Assembly (NCBI GenBank): GCA_003427395.1
Contig: BFEA01000053.1
Location: forward strand, 1,630,614 to 1,694,613
DNA from: Chara braunii
Taxonomy: Eukaryota > Streptophyta > Charophyceae > Charales > Characeae
Direction: 5' to 3'
Length of the DNA: 64,000 bases
Shown here one piece after another: positions 1 to 10,060 of this stretch. The stretch's first letter is position 1. Each line of letters opens with the position of its first letter. Position numbers and translations under genes: made by a program. The notes beneath the pieces are model-generated. The model was not told the DNA's origin and did not search any database. It saw only the letters and a program-made list of their open reading frames with translations.

Positions 1-419
1 GAGAGAGAGAGTTGTGACTTGAGACTTGACGACATTGGATCCAGACTCGACATTGGGATTCATACATTTTGGCGAGGGACTATTTGGGCTTGTGCCGAAG
101 ACTTGGTGTTGACGACATTCCCATCTTCCCCTCTTCTTCGTCTAACCCCCCTCTTCTTCATCGGTGTATGGTTGGGGCTGGCGCATTCTTCCTGTGTGAG
201 CGCCAGACCCCTTCACACCATGGAGTGATGATGATGATGATATATGTTCGGGGCTGCATTCCAATATTGGTTGTTCGGATCATTGGTATCTAAGTCTTCC
301 GCTACGCTATCTTGTACTTTGTGAGAGAGGTCGGTTCTTGTTCTGGTCTGCACCGTTACAGTATGCAACACATACCTTATCTTCCCATCTCAATCTCTTC
401 TTACGGCGAGGTAGAGATT
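1..419. other. No gene seen; window start
   Basis: Opens with a short GA run. No open frame here has recognisable protein content. From about 405 the sequence starts to resemble 22950 onward, so the true left edge of the LTR described next may lie a little inside this stretch. Confidence 0.4.
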
Positions 420-1330
420 TCGGCTTGAGAGTCTTCTGCTCGGTGAGGAGGCGTGAGCGCTCTACCTCGAGAGTCGACATTCTTCCTCGTGGCACATCTG
501 GCAGGAGAGGGCGGTGCCTCTAAAGGGCCATGGTCGAAGCACGGGTCATGGTCACCGTGGCAACCCACGGGAGTAGAGCACGCAGGCTTTGCTGCTTTGT
601 CCTTTGAGCTCTTTGCTGCCCTATAGAGGGATCGTGGACTGGCCAGTCCTATGTGAGACACGTACCAGACCGTCTATAAAGAACCTGTGGTGGGGATCTG
701 ACACTTGGCTGTGATTGTCGTCCTGTTTGCGACGTTAAATAATTCCAGAGGACTTCGGGGGCTGTCCTTAAATTGCCTCTTGATCAGCCAGGTTGTCGGA
801 GTAAGGCCCGTTGCACGCAAGGATAAAGAAAGCGCAGAGCTGGCCATAAACGGGTTCCTGGGCACAGGGGTGGGCTGATAAGCACACCTTAGACACCGCT
901 GCTTGATGATGCAAAACAGGATCGTCGGATACAGGGGAGGGAAGGTTCCAACTGGTGTTCGCACACAATCATTATTATTTCCATTCTGCATGCATCTGCA
1001 GAAGTGATTTTATTTTTATTAAATTTATTTTGATTAGTTGAGGTGTTTACAGACCGCTGACACCTGACAGACAGCAATAGAGTAGTACTGTAGTAGTCTA
1101 CAATAGTCAGTTCTGTTTATTGCTGCTGTTCGAGAACTGATTAAAGTGGAAGTAGGATCATTTGCAGAGTCTGTGTATTTTTTGTTCACACCGCCTGCGT
1201 TCTGATAATCGGACCGAATATTTATTTATTTATTTATTTATTAATTATCTTTCAAGTCGGTCAGATCCTATGTTGTGGTAGGTACCAGCGAGGACACTAG
1301 TGCAAACATTTGTCTGCTATTGTTGATGAG
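420..1330 (+). mobile_element. LTR of Gypsy-type element, copy 1 (edges approximate)
   Basis: This stretch is a diverged copy of 22957-23920. Shared landmarks in the same order include the block at 496-520 (versus 23029-23053), the block ending in TGGACTGGCCAGTCCTATG, a TATAAA box, the GGGGGCTGTCCTTAAA block near 759 (versus 23370), and the GCTAGTGCAGAC-like block near the right end. In the second copy this repeat lies directly upstream of gag and pol remains, which is why I call it an LTR. The left edge may start at TGAGAGTC (426). Both copies point the same way. Exact ends and target duplications could not be fixed by eye. Confidence 0.65.
675..680 (+). promoter_or_regulatory. TATA box in LTR copy 1
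   Basis: TATAAA within GTCTATAAAGAAC. The matching position in LTR copy 2 (23211-23216) keeps the same hexamer, although surrounding bases differ between the copies. This fits a core RNA polymerase II promoter of the retroelement, with transcription expected to start some 25-35 bases downstream. Confidence 0.5.
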
Positions 1331-2189
1331 CAGATGTAGTAGTGAGCAGGAGAGAGCTGACTTTGGGGGCTGACATGGTGTAGTACCATTAGGGAGCACG
1401 CCTTGTACAGGTCTTATCACACGGTCAGGGAAGTTACTGTGTGCAGTAAGCTGAGGGCAGTGTTGGGTATGGCCCCAGCAGCAGCAGCTGCATGGGCCTG
1501 GCCAAGAGGCCCTGCAAACTGTGACGCGGTCTTCCGCTGTAGGTGTAGATTGGACAGCAGTCTGGAGTTGGATGGCTGGCTCACAGTCTAGCTAGCCACT
1601 CCAGCTCACTCAGGCCGACCTGGAGATTTAGGAGGCATTAGACATCCGGATTCAGCTAGAAGCCGAAGTAAGTGGCGCAGAGGATAAGGAAGCCATACTA
1701 GCGAGTAGGGGAGACAATGACGAGGCTAGGCCAAAGGGAATGGGTGAGAATGGGCTCAGAGACGAAGAGAAGGCTCTGCGGGCATGCAAAGTAGGCATGT
1801 AGGAGTCCATGTCCGCTTGGGAAAGCATGTGGACATCTTTCCTTTCCGGCCAGGTTCTGATACGGAGAGTGCACAGAGTGAATGGGAGAAGGTTCCCATC
1901 CTTAAGTACGCTGCCGAGTGTCGGGACTGCAAGGCAGCCTTTGCCTGTCTCACCGTCGATGCTGAGAGTGTCGCTGGTGTCAGGTTTTTCTACTCCTAGG
2001 TTTGGTATTGGTCCATCAGACGGGTCGTTAGCAGTAGATATGCAGGCTTAGAAAGCTTCTTCTTCTTCTTCTCAGATTGGTGCTGCTACAGAGCAGCCAC
2101 AGGTTCCACAAGCTGTGCTGGAAGCAGCAGTGCAGAATGGTGGGAAGGACCCATAGGTTCCAAATGCGGCATTAGCACAGGCGGAGTCC
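1331..2189 (+). other. Untranslated or degraded interior of Gypsy element 1
   Basis: No credible coding frame longer than about 70 codons. A Q/A/P-rich linker-like stretch near 2055-2150 (TTC repeats, then glutamine and proline codons) parallels 24680-24780 in element 2, where a similar linker precedes gag. Confidence 0.35.
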
Positions 2190-2350
2190 TTCAACAGATA
2201 TAGGAAGGACAAGGCCCTCAATTTTTGGTAGAGGCAGGTGCCGACGCATGTTAGGAACAAAGACAGATGTCAGAGGAACGAGGAAATCGTTGCAGCAGCA
2301 AGGTGGTTAGAAGGGTTAGTACAACATGATGGACACGACCGGGCTTTGAC
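2190..2350 (+). pseudogene. gag N-terminal relic, Gypsy element 1
   Basis: One frame reads KALNFW, then a TAG stop, then RQVPTHVRNK, and further on EEIVAAARWLEGLV. The second copy at about 24830-24960 reads ALNTWLRTV and later EEEVITVTSYLEGLA. The shared spacing of ALN.W, V..HVR.K and LEGL identifies a common gag (retroelement capsid) ancestor. In-frame stops make it non-functional. Family assignment rests on the link to the reverse transcriptase in element 2, not on a database match. Confidence 0.5.
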
Positions 2351-2823
2351 TATTTGACTGATGTCTGGTGTCTTAGTCTATGGGTCCTAGAGATGCAGTG
2401 TGGGATCCTTGTTCTCATGACTACCCACATGAAGTTCTGAACGGTAGAGAATTGGGTAGTTAGTGAAATCACCGGGGATGTGCACGATTTCTGTTCCTTC
2501 AATAAGATGACCTTGGACATAGAGGCCAAGCTTAGTAACGCGAGTCAGAGTCCAGGCGAAGGGAGGAAGAAGAAGCTACCCGAGGATAAAAAACCGAAAG
2601 GGGATGTCCTACTCTAAATAGTTTCTGATAGGAAGCAGGGAGAGGTAGGGGGAGTCTACTGTCCTTGGGGATAGACAAAGAAGACGGCGGCGAGACGACT
2701 TCCGAGGGAGGAGAGCTGGTCGTCTCAAACAAGGCTGAGGAGACTGGCATGCAACGAAGCAACCAGTCCAGGTGTCAAAAAGGGAAGATTCTTCTTTCCC
2801 CATAAGGGTAGTTAAAGAGGGGG
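2351..2823. other. No gene seen between gag relic and LINE fragment
   Basis: Purine-rich sequence, especially 2530-2720, without a recognisable frame. The LINE insertion probably begins somewhere in 2700-2824, but no target duplication is visible. Confidence 0.35.
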
Positions 2824-3794
2824 TTGATGCATGTGCGTGTCATAGGGGACCCACAAGACGGGCTCTTTGTGTTTGAACCTACAACCCCGGTAGCGAAACT
2901 CCCATTTGACCCGGCTAAATGGGAATGGCCTGGCCCCAAACCCATGCATATATGGGACTACACAGTCAAAGGAGGGTACAGGGCCTCAAGGATCACCCCG
3001 GAGATTGCCCAAACGCTGTCTGCCAGATGGGACCGTGACTCACCCTTAGACTCTCAGATGACAGCTGACCTGCCCTGGGCTAAGTATGCTAAAATTATGC
3101 CACGAATCTGCGAGCCCTGCAATGGCAAATTATCCACCGGTGCCTACCCACTCCCGATTGGCTGGTGTCTCGTACCAATCTGGAACAAAAAGGGTTGCTC
3201 TCGCCTTTATGTACCTACTGTGCCAGAGCAACACCGCCGGCCAGGGCCACATTGGAGCATTGTTTATTGGCCTGCCCTATGGTCACTCAACTGTGGCAGT
3301 GGTGGGACGCAACCTTTCGATCCCTCACAGGAGAGCATATCCCATGGGACCTGGGGCTACTGCTGCTGGGTAAAAATCAACACTTAATGAATCAGTGGTC
3401 CCCCTATGCAACCAATCACTTCTCTTACACGAGGCTCCAGGTGCTCATGTTAGCCTGGAGAACCAGATGCTCGTTCGAAAGAAGGGACCACCAATTCGGT
3501 CTGCAGCAAGCCCAACAAGTTTTGGAGGACATTATCAGGTCCTACACGCAAGATGCGTGGAAGACATTCATTCGGGACTATAGGGAGGAGAAGGACCCTG
3601 AGGTTCGGGAAACGCTAAAATCGGCCTTTTGGCTGCTGTGGCAGGACCCGCACCAATCATTTTCCGAATTGGACAGTGAGCTCAATATCCACTGGAAGCA
3701 TTGGAGGGCCACAGAGCCATTATGGCAAAGGAGACCCTTCCACTGCTTCCAAGTCCCCTTCTTACAACCTAACTTCGTACTGGTGACACAATAA
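2824..3794 (+). pseudogene. LINE reverse transcriptase C-terminus with zf-RVT domain, frameshifted
   Basis: This is the 3' end of a LINE ORF2. The first frame (2824 to about 3095) carries DYTVKGGYRASRITPEIAQTL, the stretch that normally leads into the zinc-binding reverse-transcriptase domain (zf-RVT). A frameshift near 3098 moves coding to the frame that ends at 3794. That frame reads LRALQWQIIHRCLPTPDWLV, then CTYC and later EHCLLACP, the CX2C...HX4C zinc ligands typical of zf-RVT, followed by LAWRTRCSFERRDHQFG and a stop. The polymerase and endonuclease domains are missing, as in a 5'-truncated insertion. It sits inside Gypsy element 1 in the same orientation. The family call is from motif recognition and is fairly secure; non-functionality is clear. 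Confidence 0.75.
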
Positions 3795-4679
3795 GGCCGT
3801 GGTGCCACGCTCCGTTGCCTTCTCGCCCATTTCACCCCCCCCCCCCCCCCCTCCCTGCCCTTCCTCTGCCCCACATTGCTCTACACCCCCAGCCTTTCCC
3901 CCCATCTCGTCCCCTTTTCTCTAACACTCTCAAGCGAGGAGGACCAAGAAGTGGAGCAACTGCAAAAGACAAAAGCGGCATCGACAGACACACAAGATGT
4001 GGAACCGTGAGAGAGGGACAATGCCAGCTCACAAAGGTTGAACAGGGGTTTCTGCTATAAGGACACCCGGGGGAGGGGAGAGCTGCATTCCACAATGCGT
4101 TGCCACGGCCTCCCCCACCCTGGGTATAATCCAAAGACTAACCAAAGAGGATCTTCCTTTCAAGAGCATTCAGGGGTCGATTCTCTGGCGATGTGGAGAA
4201 AAGGACAAAAGACTGGATGCTGACAACATGGCAAAGACGAGGGAAGAGGTTGAAGCTGTGGTCTGTGGATACCTCTCCAATTGAATACGTATCACAACCA
4301 TTTTCACAACTAGTACATTTGGGGGGCTGCAGACACCTGGGACAGTGGCCCGTCGTCGGAAGCAGGGGGAGAGCAGTTATAATTAAAGTTGAGATATCGG
4401 GCGGGTGGCTTCCTGGGGGGGACTTGGCCACTAGTAAGTAAGAGCTATATAATGGGAATGGGTTAAATCCTGCAGCCCGAAGGGCTACGAGGAAGCTCCA
4501 GAGTAACAACTGTATGGCCAAATGCCCAAACATTCATTATACTGCAATGTTGTATCTGTGGGACGCTGGACCCGCTTTCCAGCAGGTGCTGCTCCCCACC
4601 AATAGATGGAGCCTCCCGGGAGGTGCTAGGGGTGTCTGCTCTTATCAGTACTTCTAGCATCCACCCGGGTAGTGTTTTT
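3795..4679 (+). other. Probable LINE 3' untranslated region
   Basis: Runs from the ORF2 stop to an A-rich tail. It contains a 17-C homopolymer (3835-3851). No protein-coding signal. The boundary is inferred from the tail. Confidence 0.4.
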
Positions 4680-4704
4680 AAAAAAAAAAAAGAAAAAAAG
4701 AAAG
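4680..4704 (+). other. A-rich tail of the LINE insertion
   Basis: Twelve adenines followed by AG-interrupted A runs, downstream of the LINE ORF2 3' end in the sense direction. This is consistent with the poly(A) tail left by target-primed reverse transcription. Host-element gag sequence appears to resume after it. Confidence 0.5.
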
Positions 4705-4721
4705 GGTCTTGAAGGGGATAT

Positions 4722-4922
4722 GTGGAGAGACCTACTTGTGAGAGACGCCTGCAAAGGGTGTGTGGCTTGTATGGCCATACTAAGGGGCCATGTCAAAACA
4801 AGCTGGTCACCACGAGGGTGCGTAGAAAAGGTAGCATCTGCAACCCGAGAAAGCACTGCGAGCAGTTCCTGAAGGATACACATCCGGCCCGTAGAAGTTG
4901 TAACCAGTTTTGCGCATGTTGA
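4722..4922 (+). pseudogene. gag zinc-knuckle relic, Gypsy element 1
   Basis: The frame contains VCGLYGHTKGPC, the CX4HX4C half of a retroviral-type CCHC zinc knuckle. The first cysteine of a CX2C pair appears in the neighbouring frame (TGC at about 4750), suggesting a one-base frameshift. The position between the gag relic and the protease-linker relic fits nucleocapsid. The identification is from the knuckle alone. Confidence 0.4.
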
Positions 4923-4945
4923 GTCGGTAGACGTTCCCTCACCAT

Positions 4946-5246
4946 CTCAAATGGTGGCCGAGGTTACTGACTCCTTAGTCACCCCGCAGGCACATCCGGA
5001 CCACATGATACTCTGTTCATGGGGTGTGTCTGAGTCCTTAGAGAAGCTAGATGAGAAGTGGTCTAAAGAAGACCTGCTAGCATCCTGGGTGGCGACAGTT
5101 AAAGGTCCTAGAGGTGTGGTAGATGTCCGTGGACATGGCCTCGAGTATGGGGCACTCGCAGGGGACTCGCTAGTGTTTTTGTGCGGAAGCTGCGCATGTG
5201 GGACCGAGTGCAGTGGCTGCAGAGATCTGTCTGCCGCAGCCAACAC
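4946..5246 (+). pseudogene. gag-protease linker relic, Gypsy element 1
   Basis: The translation shares SLVTPQ, MILCS, SWVA and an acidic/basic spacing with 25735-26019 in element 2, which leads directly into the duplicated protease and the reverse transcriptase. The two copies are clearly homologous but diverged. The frame stays open for about 98 codons and then loses similarity. Confidence 0.55.
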
Positions 5247-5655
5247 TACATGAAAATTGTAGCCGGTTCCTCATGCTAAGGGGGAAGGCAACTGAGTACA
5301 ACAGTCTCATTGCCGGTTAGCGACAAGCTCCTTGTTATACGTTGCTAGGGTGTACCACTTTTGGGTTGGAGTCTCCCTATGAGGATGGAGAGAACCTAGG
5401 GTGGGAATCTATCTTGTTTCTAAATCTCGGAGGGGCAGGCCTAGGAAGACCTCTTTTAAGAGAGAAAATGTTGTCGCTAAGTACCCGGATCTTCTTAGAA
5501 AAGGCTAGGAATCATAGACAGGGAGGTTGTCCAAGAGATAGTGATCACTTCTTCTAATGAAGGAGAGACCTATAGGATGACTTTTATGTTGTAAGATGAT
5601 GAATGGCGAACTAAACGAAGGAGAGATGGATATGGCCATATACGTTCCCTGTTGC
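5247..5655 (+). other. Degraded protease/pol remnant
   Basis: Fragments such as GTTAGCGAC followed by CTATAGGATGA (5571-5581) echo element 2 (26156 and 26807), so this is the rest of element 1. No usable frame remains. It stops where a DNA transposon has inserted. Confidence 0.35.
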
Positions 5656-6147
5656 ATGATCATCATACTTGCGGCGCATCCCGTGCGCACCACTCATGCA
5701 CATGCGGCGCACTGCGCATTGCGCATGTGGCGCGCGCACCCAGTGCGCCAGATGGGCAAAATTCGGGGTCAGCCAAAAAAAAAAAAAGTTGGGGAGGGGG
5801 TGAATCGAAGTTCCCACGCCCAGCCAAAATTAGGACATTGCCCGCGCAAATTTTTTTCAGGGCCGCGCGGCCCCAAAACCTGTGTGTGTTGTCATGTTTG
5901 CTGTACACAACTCCATGCTACCTTCAGTGTATCTAAGCCCTTTCAGAGGTCCAATACAGTCATGATGAGGACATGTCTGTGGAACCGTTGCTTTCGGCTC
6001 ATTACTTCCAGGTATAGAAAACGACAAAACTGACTGTTGTGTTTCATTGGTGCTTTCGCTCAAAAAAAAAAAAAGAGAGAGAACGTTCGTGACAAGTTGA
6101 AAACCAACAATGTGGAAACACGCAGTAGCTATACACATGCACAAACG

Positions 6148-6236
6148 ACAAAAAATATGGTGATGTATCTTTCCATGTTCTAGCGAAAGATTCATTCTAA
6201 TTTTGCGCAAATGGGAGAGTAGTAGAGTGAGGCCCT
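6148..6236 (+). repeat. Third copy of the foldback arm, direct orientation
   Basis: Diverged copy of the left foldback arm at 6382-6477: it shares GACAAAAAATATGG, TGTATCTTTCCATGTTCTAG and the closing GTGAGGCC. It lies inside the TIR element. Confidence 0.7.
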
Positions 6237-6381
6237 ACTACAACTTACCTGCCGCCAGAATCCGTAGGGCCTCTCTCAACTACACACGTTCGTTGTAGTG
6301 CCTCTGTCACATGAGGGCTGCAAGTAACCTTCAAGTCCAGCTGTAGTCCGGTGCGATGCAAGGGCCTCGCTCCACTACTCG

Positions 6382-6600
6382 TGCACAAAAGACAAAAAAT
6401 ATGGCGGTGTATCTTTCCATGTTCTAGCGGAAGATTCATTCTCATTTTGCACATTTGGAGAGTGGTGGAGCGAGGCCCCAGGCTACCGTTGTATGGCCCT
6501 CGCTCCGCCACTCTCCAAATGTGCAAAATGAGAATGAATCTTCTGCTAGAACATAGAAAGATACACCGCCATATTTTGGTCTTTTGTGCATGTGGAGAGC
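6382..6600. repeat. Long inverted repeat (foldback), arms about 96 and 106 bp
   Basis: The left arm, 6382-6477, and right arm, 6495-6600, are near-perfect reverse complements separated by only 17 bases. Each arm contains AAGATACACCGCCATATTTT or its complement. As RNA this would be a roughly 95-bp hairpin. It is nested within the TIR element, so it is probably part of that element's structure or a MITE inserted into it. Confidence 0.8.
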
Positions 6601-6693
6601 AGTTGAGTGAGGCCCTGTCAGTAAACAGGCTGTTTCCCAAATAAGACAAAAACAAAAAAGGAAAAAAAAACGAAAAGCAACGGGCCTATCGGG

Positions 6694-6812
6694 CTGAACA
6701 AAACGCCCTCTGTCGAGAATCCATAGCGTCCGTTGATACAGGCGTTTTGTTCGGTCCGATTGTGTCAGGAGAATGGTGTCGTGGCACAGCAGACAAACGC
6801 CTGTATCAACGG
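6694..6812. repeat. Nested short palindromes
   Basis: GAACAAAACGCC (about 6697-6708) is repeated inverted at about 6743-6754, and CCGTTGATACAGGCGTTT (about 6729-6746) is repeated inverted at about 6793-6811. The two palindromes share the middle arm, so they could form alternative hairpins. Confidence 0.65.
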
Positions 6813-7020
6813 CGCAAAAACACACACGCACACACACAAAAAAAAAAAAGAAAAAAAGAAAGAAAGGCTCATCCGCAGACTCGTGGGCATGAAGGTCACT
6901 CGGCCGCACTCCAGCGCACTGCCTGTGCGCGCAGTGCACACATCATCCGTGAGCGCATGGCGCACGGCGCAGTGCACCACAAGGCGCACCGCTTCAGTGC
7001 GCTGCAAGTATGATGATCAT

Positions 7021-7807
7021 ATTAATATTTAAGTAACAAAATGGGGACGTGAATTTCGAGGATTTAAAAAATAAAGAATACAAATTTTAATAATATTAAT
7101 TTTTAGTATAGAGCATATAATACATGAGGCTGTAGTTTATTTTTAGAATAACATTATGATGTGATTGGACACCAGGGTTGCACCCCAGCCGACCGTCGAC
7201 GCCGACCAACGACCGTATTGCAGCCAACAAGTAGGGCCGACTGGTCGGCGCCAACCAGTCAGAAAACAGCCATACTCTGATTTTTTTTTTAATCTGAGTT
7301 CGGGGCTGTACTGCACTTGCTGAGTACAGCTGGGGTTGCCTGTTTCATGGTTATGAGGGGCTGTTCCTGGGCTCGGAGGGGGTTGAAGCAGGTAAACGGT
7401 TCACTACGTATTTTGACATTTTGCATTGCTGTTTGGGGTCAGGGGTGTTCGGGGATTCTTTTGGCGGATGATCCTCGACATTGATACAGGCTCATACAAC
7501 CTTATACACGGTTCAATCAATAGCCGCACGGAATCAAACACGGAAAAGAAAGACGAAAAAAAAAAAAAGAAGAAGACACAAGTCCACGCAATCGACGCTG
7601 CAATTGCAGAAAGCCAACACTTGTAACACTTCATTCTAGTTTGACTGTCTCGTACGTCCGTGAAGTAGCTTAAACGGAGTCCACCCTAGACACGGAGGAA
7701 ATAGACGAGGAGGAAAAAGGAGTGCATGATGAAGAAGAGGAAGAGGAGGAAGCAGTAGAAGAAGAAGAAGAAGGTGTCTCTCCCTCTCTCACCCGCTCTG
7801 TCTCTCA

Positions 7808-7810
<3 letters not shown>
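7021..7810. other. AT-rich then low-complexity DNA without genes
   Basis: 7021-7160 is AT-rich. 7180-7262 carries repeated GCCGACC/GGTCGGC words with a small palindrome. Short A and T runs follow, then GAA-rich purines from 7722. No convincing coding frame on either strand. Confidence 0.4.

Positions 7811-7845
<35 letters not shown>
7811..7845 (+). repeat. (TC)n microsatellite
   Basis: Uninterrupted TC dinucleotide run, just beyond the 3' end (minus strand) of the LINE ORF1 relic. Confidence 0.95.
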
Positions 7846-7848
<3 letters not shown>

Positions 7849-9093
7849 GCTATTGGTGCCGGTGGATGACGGCGTGTCAGTCGATGACCTTGCCGACGCT
7901 TCCTTTTCCTATGCGGAAGATGAAGCCCACTGGTTCTAGACTCATTGTCCTCTTGCACTCGCTTCCTCTTCTTTTTCGGATGTCAGCGACTGCAAGACTG
8001 CGGCAAGTTTCTTTTGAACTTTTCGTGCCTTCCTCTTCTTCGCCTGCCGAACAACAGCATGCTTCTCTTTCAAGGTCGCCGGCGGTGAGACTGTCTTGCG
8101 TCCCTTGCCTCTTCCACCTCTTGTCATTGGTGCCGTTGTCTCCTTCGGCTTGTTCTTCTCTCCGTTATTTCTGCCCGCCAAACTCCTCACTTGGCGCACC
8201 TTGCTGGCGTCGATTTCGGGCGGCAACACTGATGCAAGTCGTGCAGCTAAATGTTGTGGTGGGTCAGGTCCTCCAACCTCAACAGCTCAGGTCCTACTCT
8301 TGTAGACCATGCCCTGTGATCCTTCCCGAGCCTGTGTTGGAATGTCCTCGCTCAACTGTAGACCGGGTGGGGTTGGTCCAGTGAATCTGGCCCAATCAGG
8401 AGTCTGCTCCTCAAAATCAATCCGCATGGGGGACATCACAGACAACTGTTCACGGAAGTCCTTGTTGGAGCCGCTCACCGCAATGGGCACCACGTGGTGC
8501 GCAATAGGGAGGCGAATCCCTCCCTCGAAATCAATCCGAGTTAGGTTCTTTGATGAATTGCTGGACTGCTTGTTCCTTGACCGTGTCCAAGTCCCAAAGC
8601 AGGTCCTCTCTGTCCTTTCTTCTCTGATTACCCGCGAGTCGATCAAAGGATCGGTTTCAATCTTTGTCGGGTTGTCTGTCACCTTCCCTGTGGCTTTTTT
8701 CTGCCATATGCTGTCTGCAGGGGGAAAGATGTTTGGTTTCTTTACTGATGGTTCCAGGTCGGCGTAATGCCAAACCCAATCCGGTTCCTCCAAGTTGTCA
8801 TCAAATACCCAACCATTGTAGTTGCTGTCCGCAATGAACCAGATTCCCGGGGCGTCCTCCACCTCAACCAGCATATTGGGGAGGAGTTTGCGTTCCTTCG
8901 TCTGTTTTGGGTATTTGGGGCAATTAGGATCTGTACCCGTGTGCCCCCGTTCCCTACATCGATAACAGATCGGCGCAGTCTTTGTCGATACTTTAATCTC
9001 CACTGTTTTGTTTTCAATCTGGAACTTCCAAGTTTGGGGAAAAACTGAGGGGTTGTCTGTTTTGACTTCTAGCAATGACGTCATGGAACCGCA

Positions 9094-9251
9094 GTGCGGG
9101 GCCAGGAAGTCGGGAGTTGGTAGGATCCATTTAAGGATCTTGTTCGCTGGGTACTTTCTTTCTAGTCTATCCACCAGCAGGCCGTGGAAACCTGGTTGGA
9201 TTTTGTCGAACTGGACCCAGAAGTTCTCTTTTAACAAGGTTTGTTTGTAGG
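9094..9251 (+). repeat. False duplicate, copy 1 (assembly artefact)
   Basis: 158 bp matching 9290-9447, with the adapter between the two copies. The duplicated segment lies within LINE ORF1 and is best read as one genomic sequence represented twice. Confidence 0.9.
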
Positions 9252-9289
9252 CTGTCTCTTATACACATCTAGATGTGTATAAGAGACAG
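9252..9289. other. Nextera mate-pair junction adapter (contaminant)
   Basis: The 38 bases are the 19-base Tn5 mosaic end CTGTCTCTTATACACATCT joined to its own reverse complement, exactly the junction adapter of Nextera mate-pair libraries. It is not genomic. It also creates the spurious peptide ending SLIHI in the translated minus-strand frame. Confidence 0.98.
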
Positions 9290-9447
9290 GTGCGGGGCCA
9301 GGAAGTCGGGAGTTGGTAGGATCCATTTAAGGATCTTGTTCGCTGGGTACTTTCTTTCTAGTCTATCCACCAGCAGGCCGTGGAAACCTGGTTGGATTTT
9401 GTCGAACTGGACCCAGAAGTTCTCTTTTAACAAGGTTTGTTTGTAGG
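9290..9447 (+). repeat. False duplicate, copy 2 (assembly artefact)
   Basis: Matches 9094-9251 base for base as far as I compared. Sequence to its right continues the LINE ORF1 N-terminal half. Confidence 0.9.
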
Positions 9448-9955
9448 AGACAGAAAAGACTGGATGTTGTCTCTGTGCGGACACTTTTTTCCACTTGGTG
9501 ATCGTGCAGACCGAGCCGTTGCAATTCCTGGACTGCATCTCGGCTGCTGCTTTTGCCTGTTCTTCTCTGATCAACAGTGCTAAGATGTTGTTTCTGCCCA
9601 AATTTTGCAGCGTGAAAGTTTCTTCTGATTGTTTTAGCTTTAGTTCTTTCTTGATCGTTTCGATGACCCATTTGCGTTTCTCCGCTGGCTGCAGTTTTGC
9701 GCCACTACGTGCAAAATTAAATACCACTCCGTGTCTTTCATGCAGCTCATCCAATTCCGCCACCTTCTCTTTTGGATACTTCCACACAATAACTTCCTCT
9801 TCTTTGCCCTCCGTTTTTTGAATCTCCGTGGGTTGTATCCCTTGTACCTTTGTCTTATCTATTAAGAATTTGAGCGCCTCGTTGTCTATTACGCTGATGC
9901 CCTTCTCCCGCATGTTTTGATTCGATGTACCCGCGCTTTGGATTGGGGAAGCCAT

Positions 9956-10060
9956 TTTCTTCTAGTACGGAAGAATCAGTCCTCACCTACTCTTTATTCG
10001 CTGTCCGATCCGTCCACTCTTGTTTCGTGACGTCAGGTCAGGTAATGTGGGATGAATAAC
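9956..10060 (-). other. Probable LINE leader upstream of ORF1
   Basis: About 100 bases between the ORF1 start and a G-rich (C-rich on the ORF1 strand) minisatellite. No coding content. Confidence 0.3.

Larger units (their letters stand above)
5656..7020. mobile_element. Non-autonomous DNA transposon (hAT-like), with target duplication
   Basis: The two ends are inverted: CATACTTGC followed by G or A and then GCGCA, 5664-5678 on the left and the complement ending at 7012 on the right (14 of 15 identical). Outside them the same octamer ATGATCAT occurs at 5656-5663 and 7013-7020, matching the 8-bp target duplication of hAT elements. The octamer is itself palindromic, so it could instead be the outer part of a 17-bp perfect terminal repeat. 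Dense GCGCAC/GTGCGC words lie just inside both ends (5671-5755 and 6905-7003), like subterminal transposase-binding repeats. No transposase is encoded. It lies in the remains of Gypsy element 1. Confidence 0.65.
7942..9955 (-). pseudogene. LINE ORF1 (nucleic-acid-binding protein), one stop, split by an assembly artefact
   Basis: Starts at the methionine at 9955 (MASPIQSAG) and runs leftward. The middle carries KILKWILPTPDF and a CX2CX4HX6C zinc knuckle (CYRCRERGH...C, about 8930-8980); the C-terminus is very basic (KKRKARKVQKKL, about 8000). The order resembles plant LINE ORF1 proteins with a DUF4283-like region followed by a zinc knuckle. Two breaks exist. A sequencing adapter plus a 158-bp false duplication (196 bp in total) shifts the frame; ignoring those 196 bases puts both halves in one frame. 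A TGA at 8287-8289 is in frame with about 115 codons downstream, so it looks like a nonsense change, plausibly CGA to TGA. The coding length without the artefact would be about 605 residues. No ORF2 follows on this strand. Confidence 0.7.
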
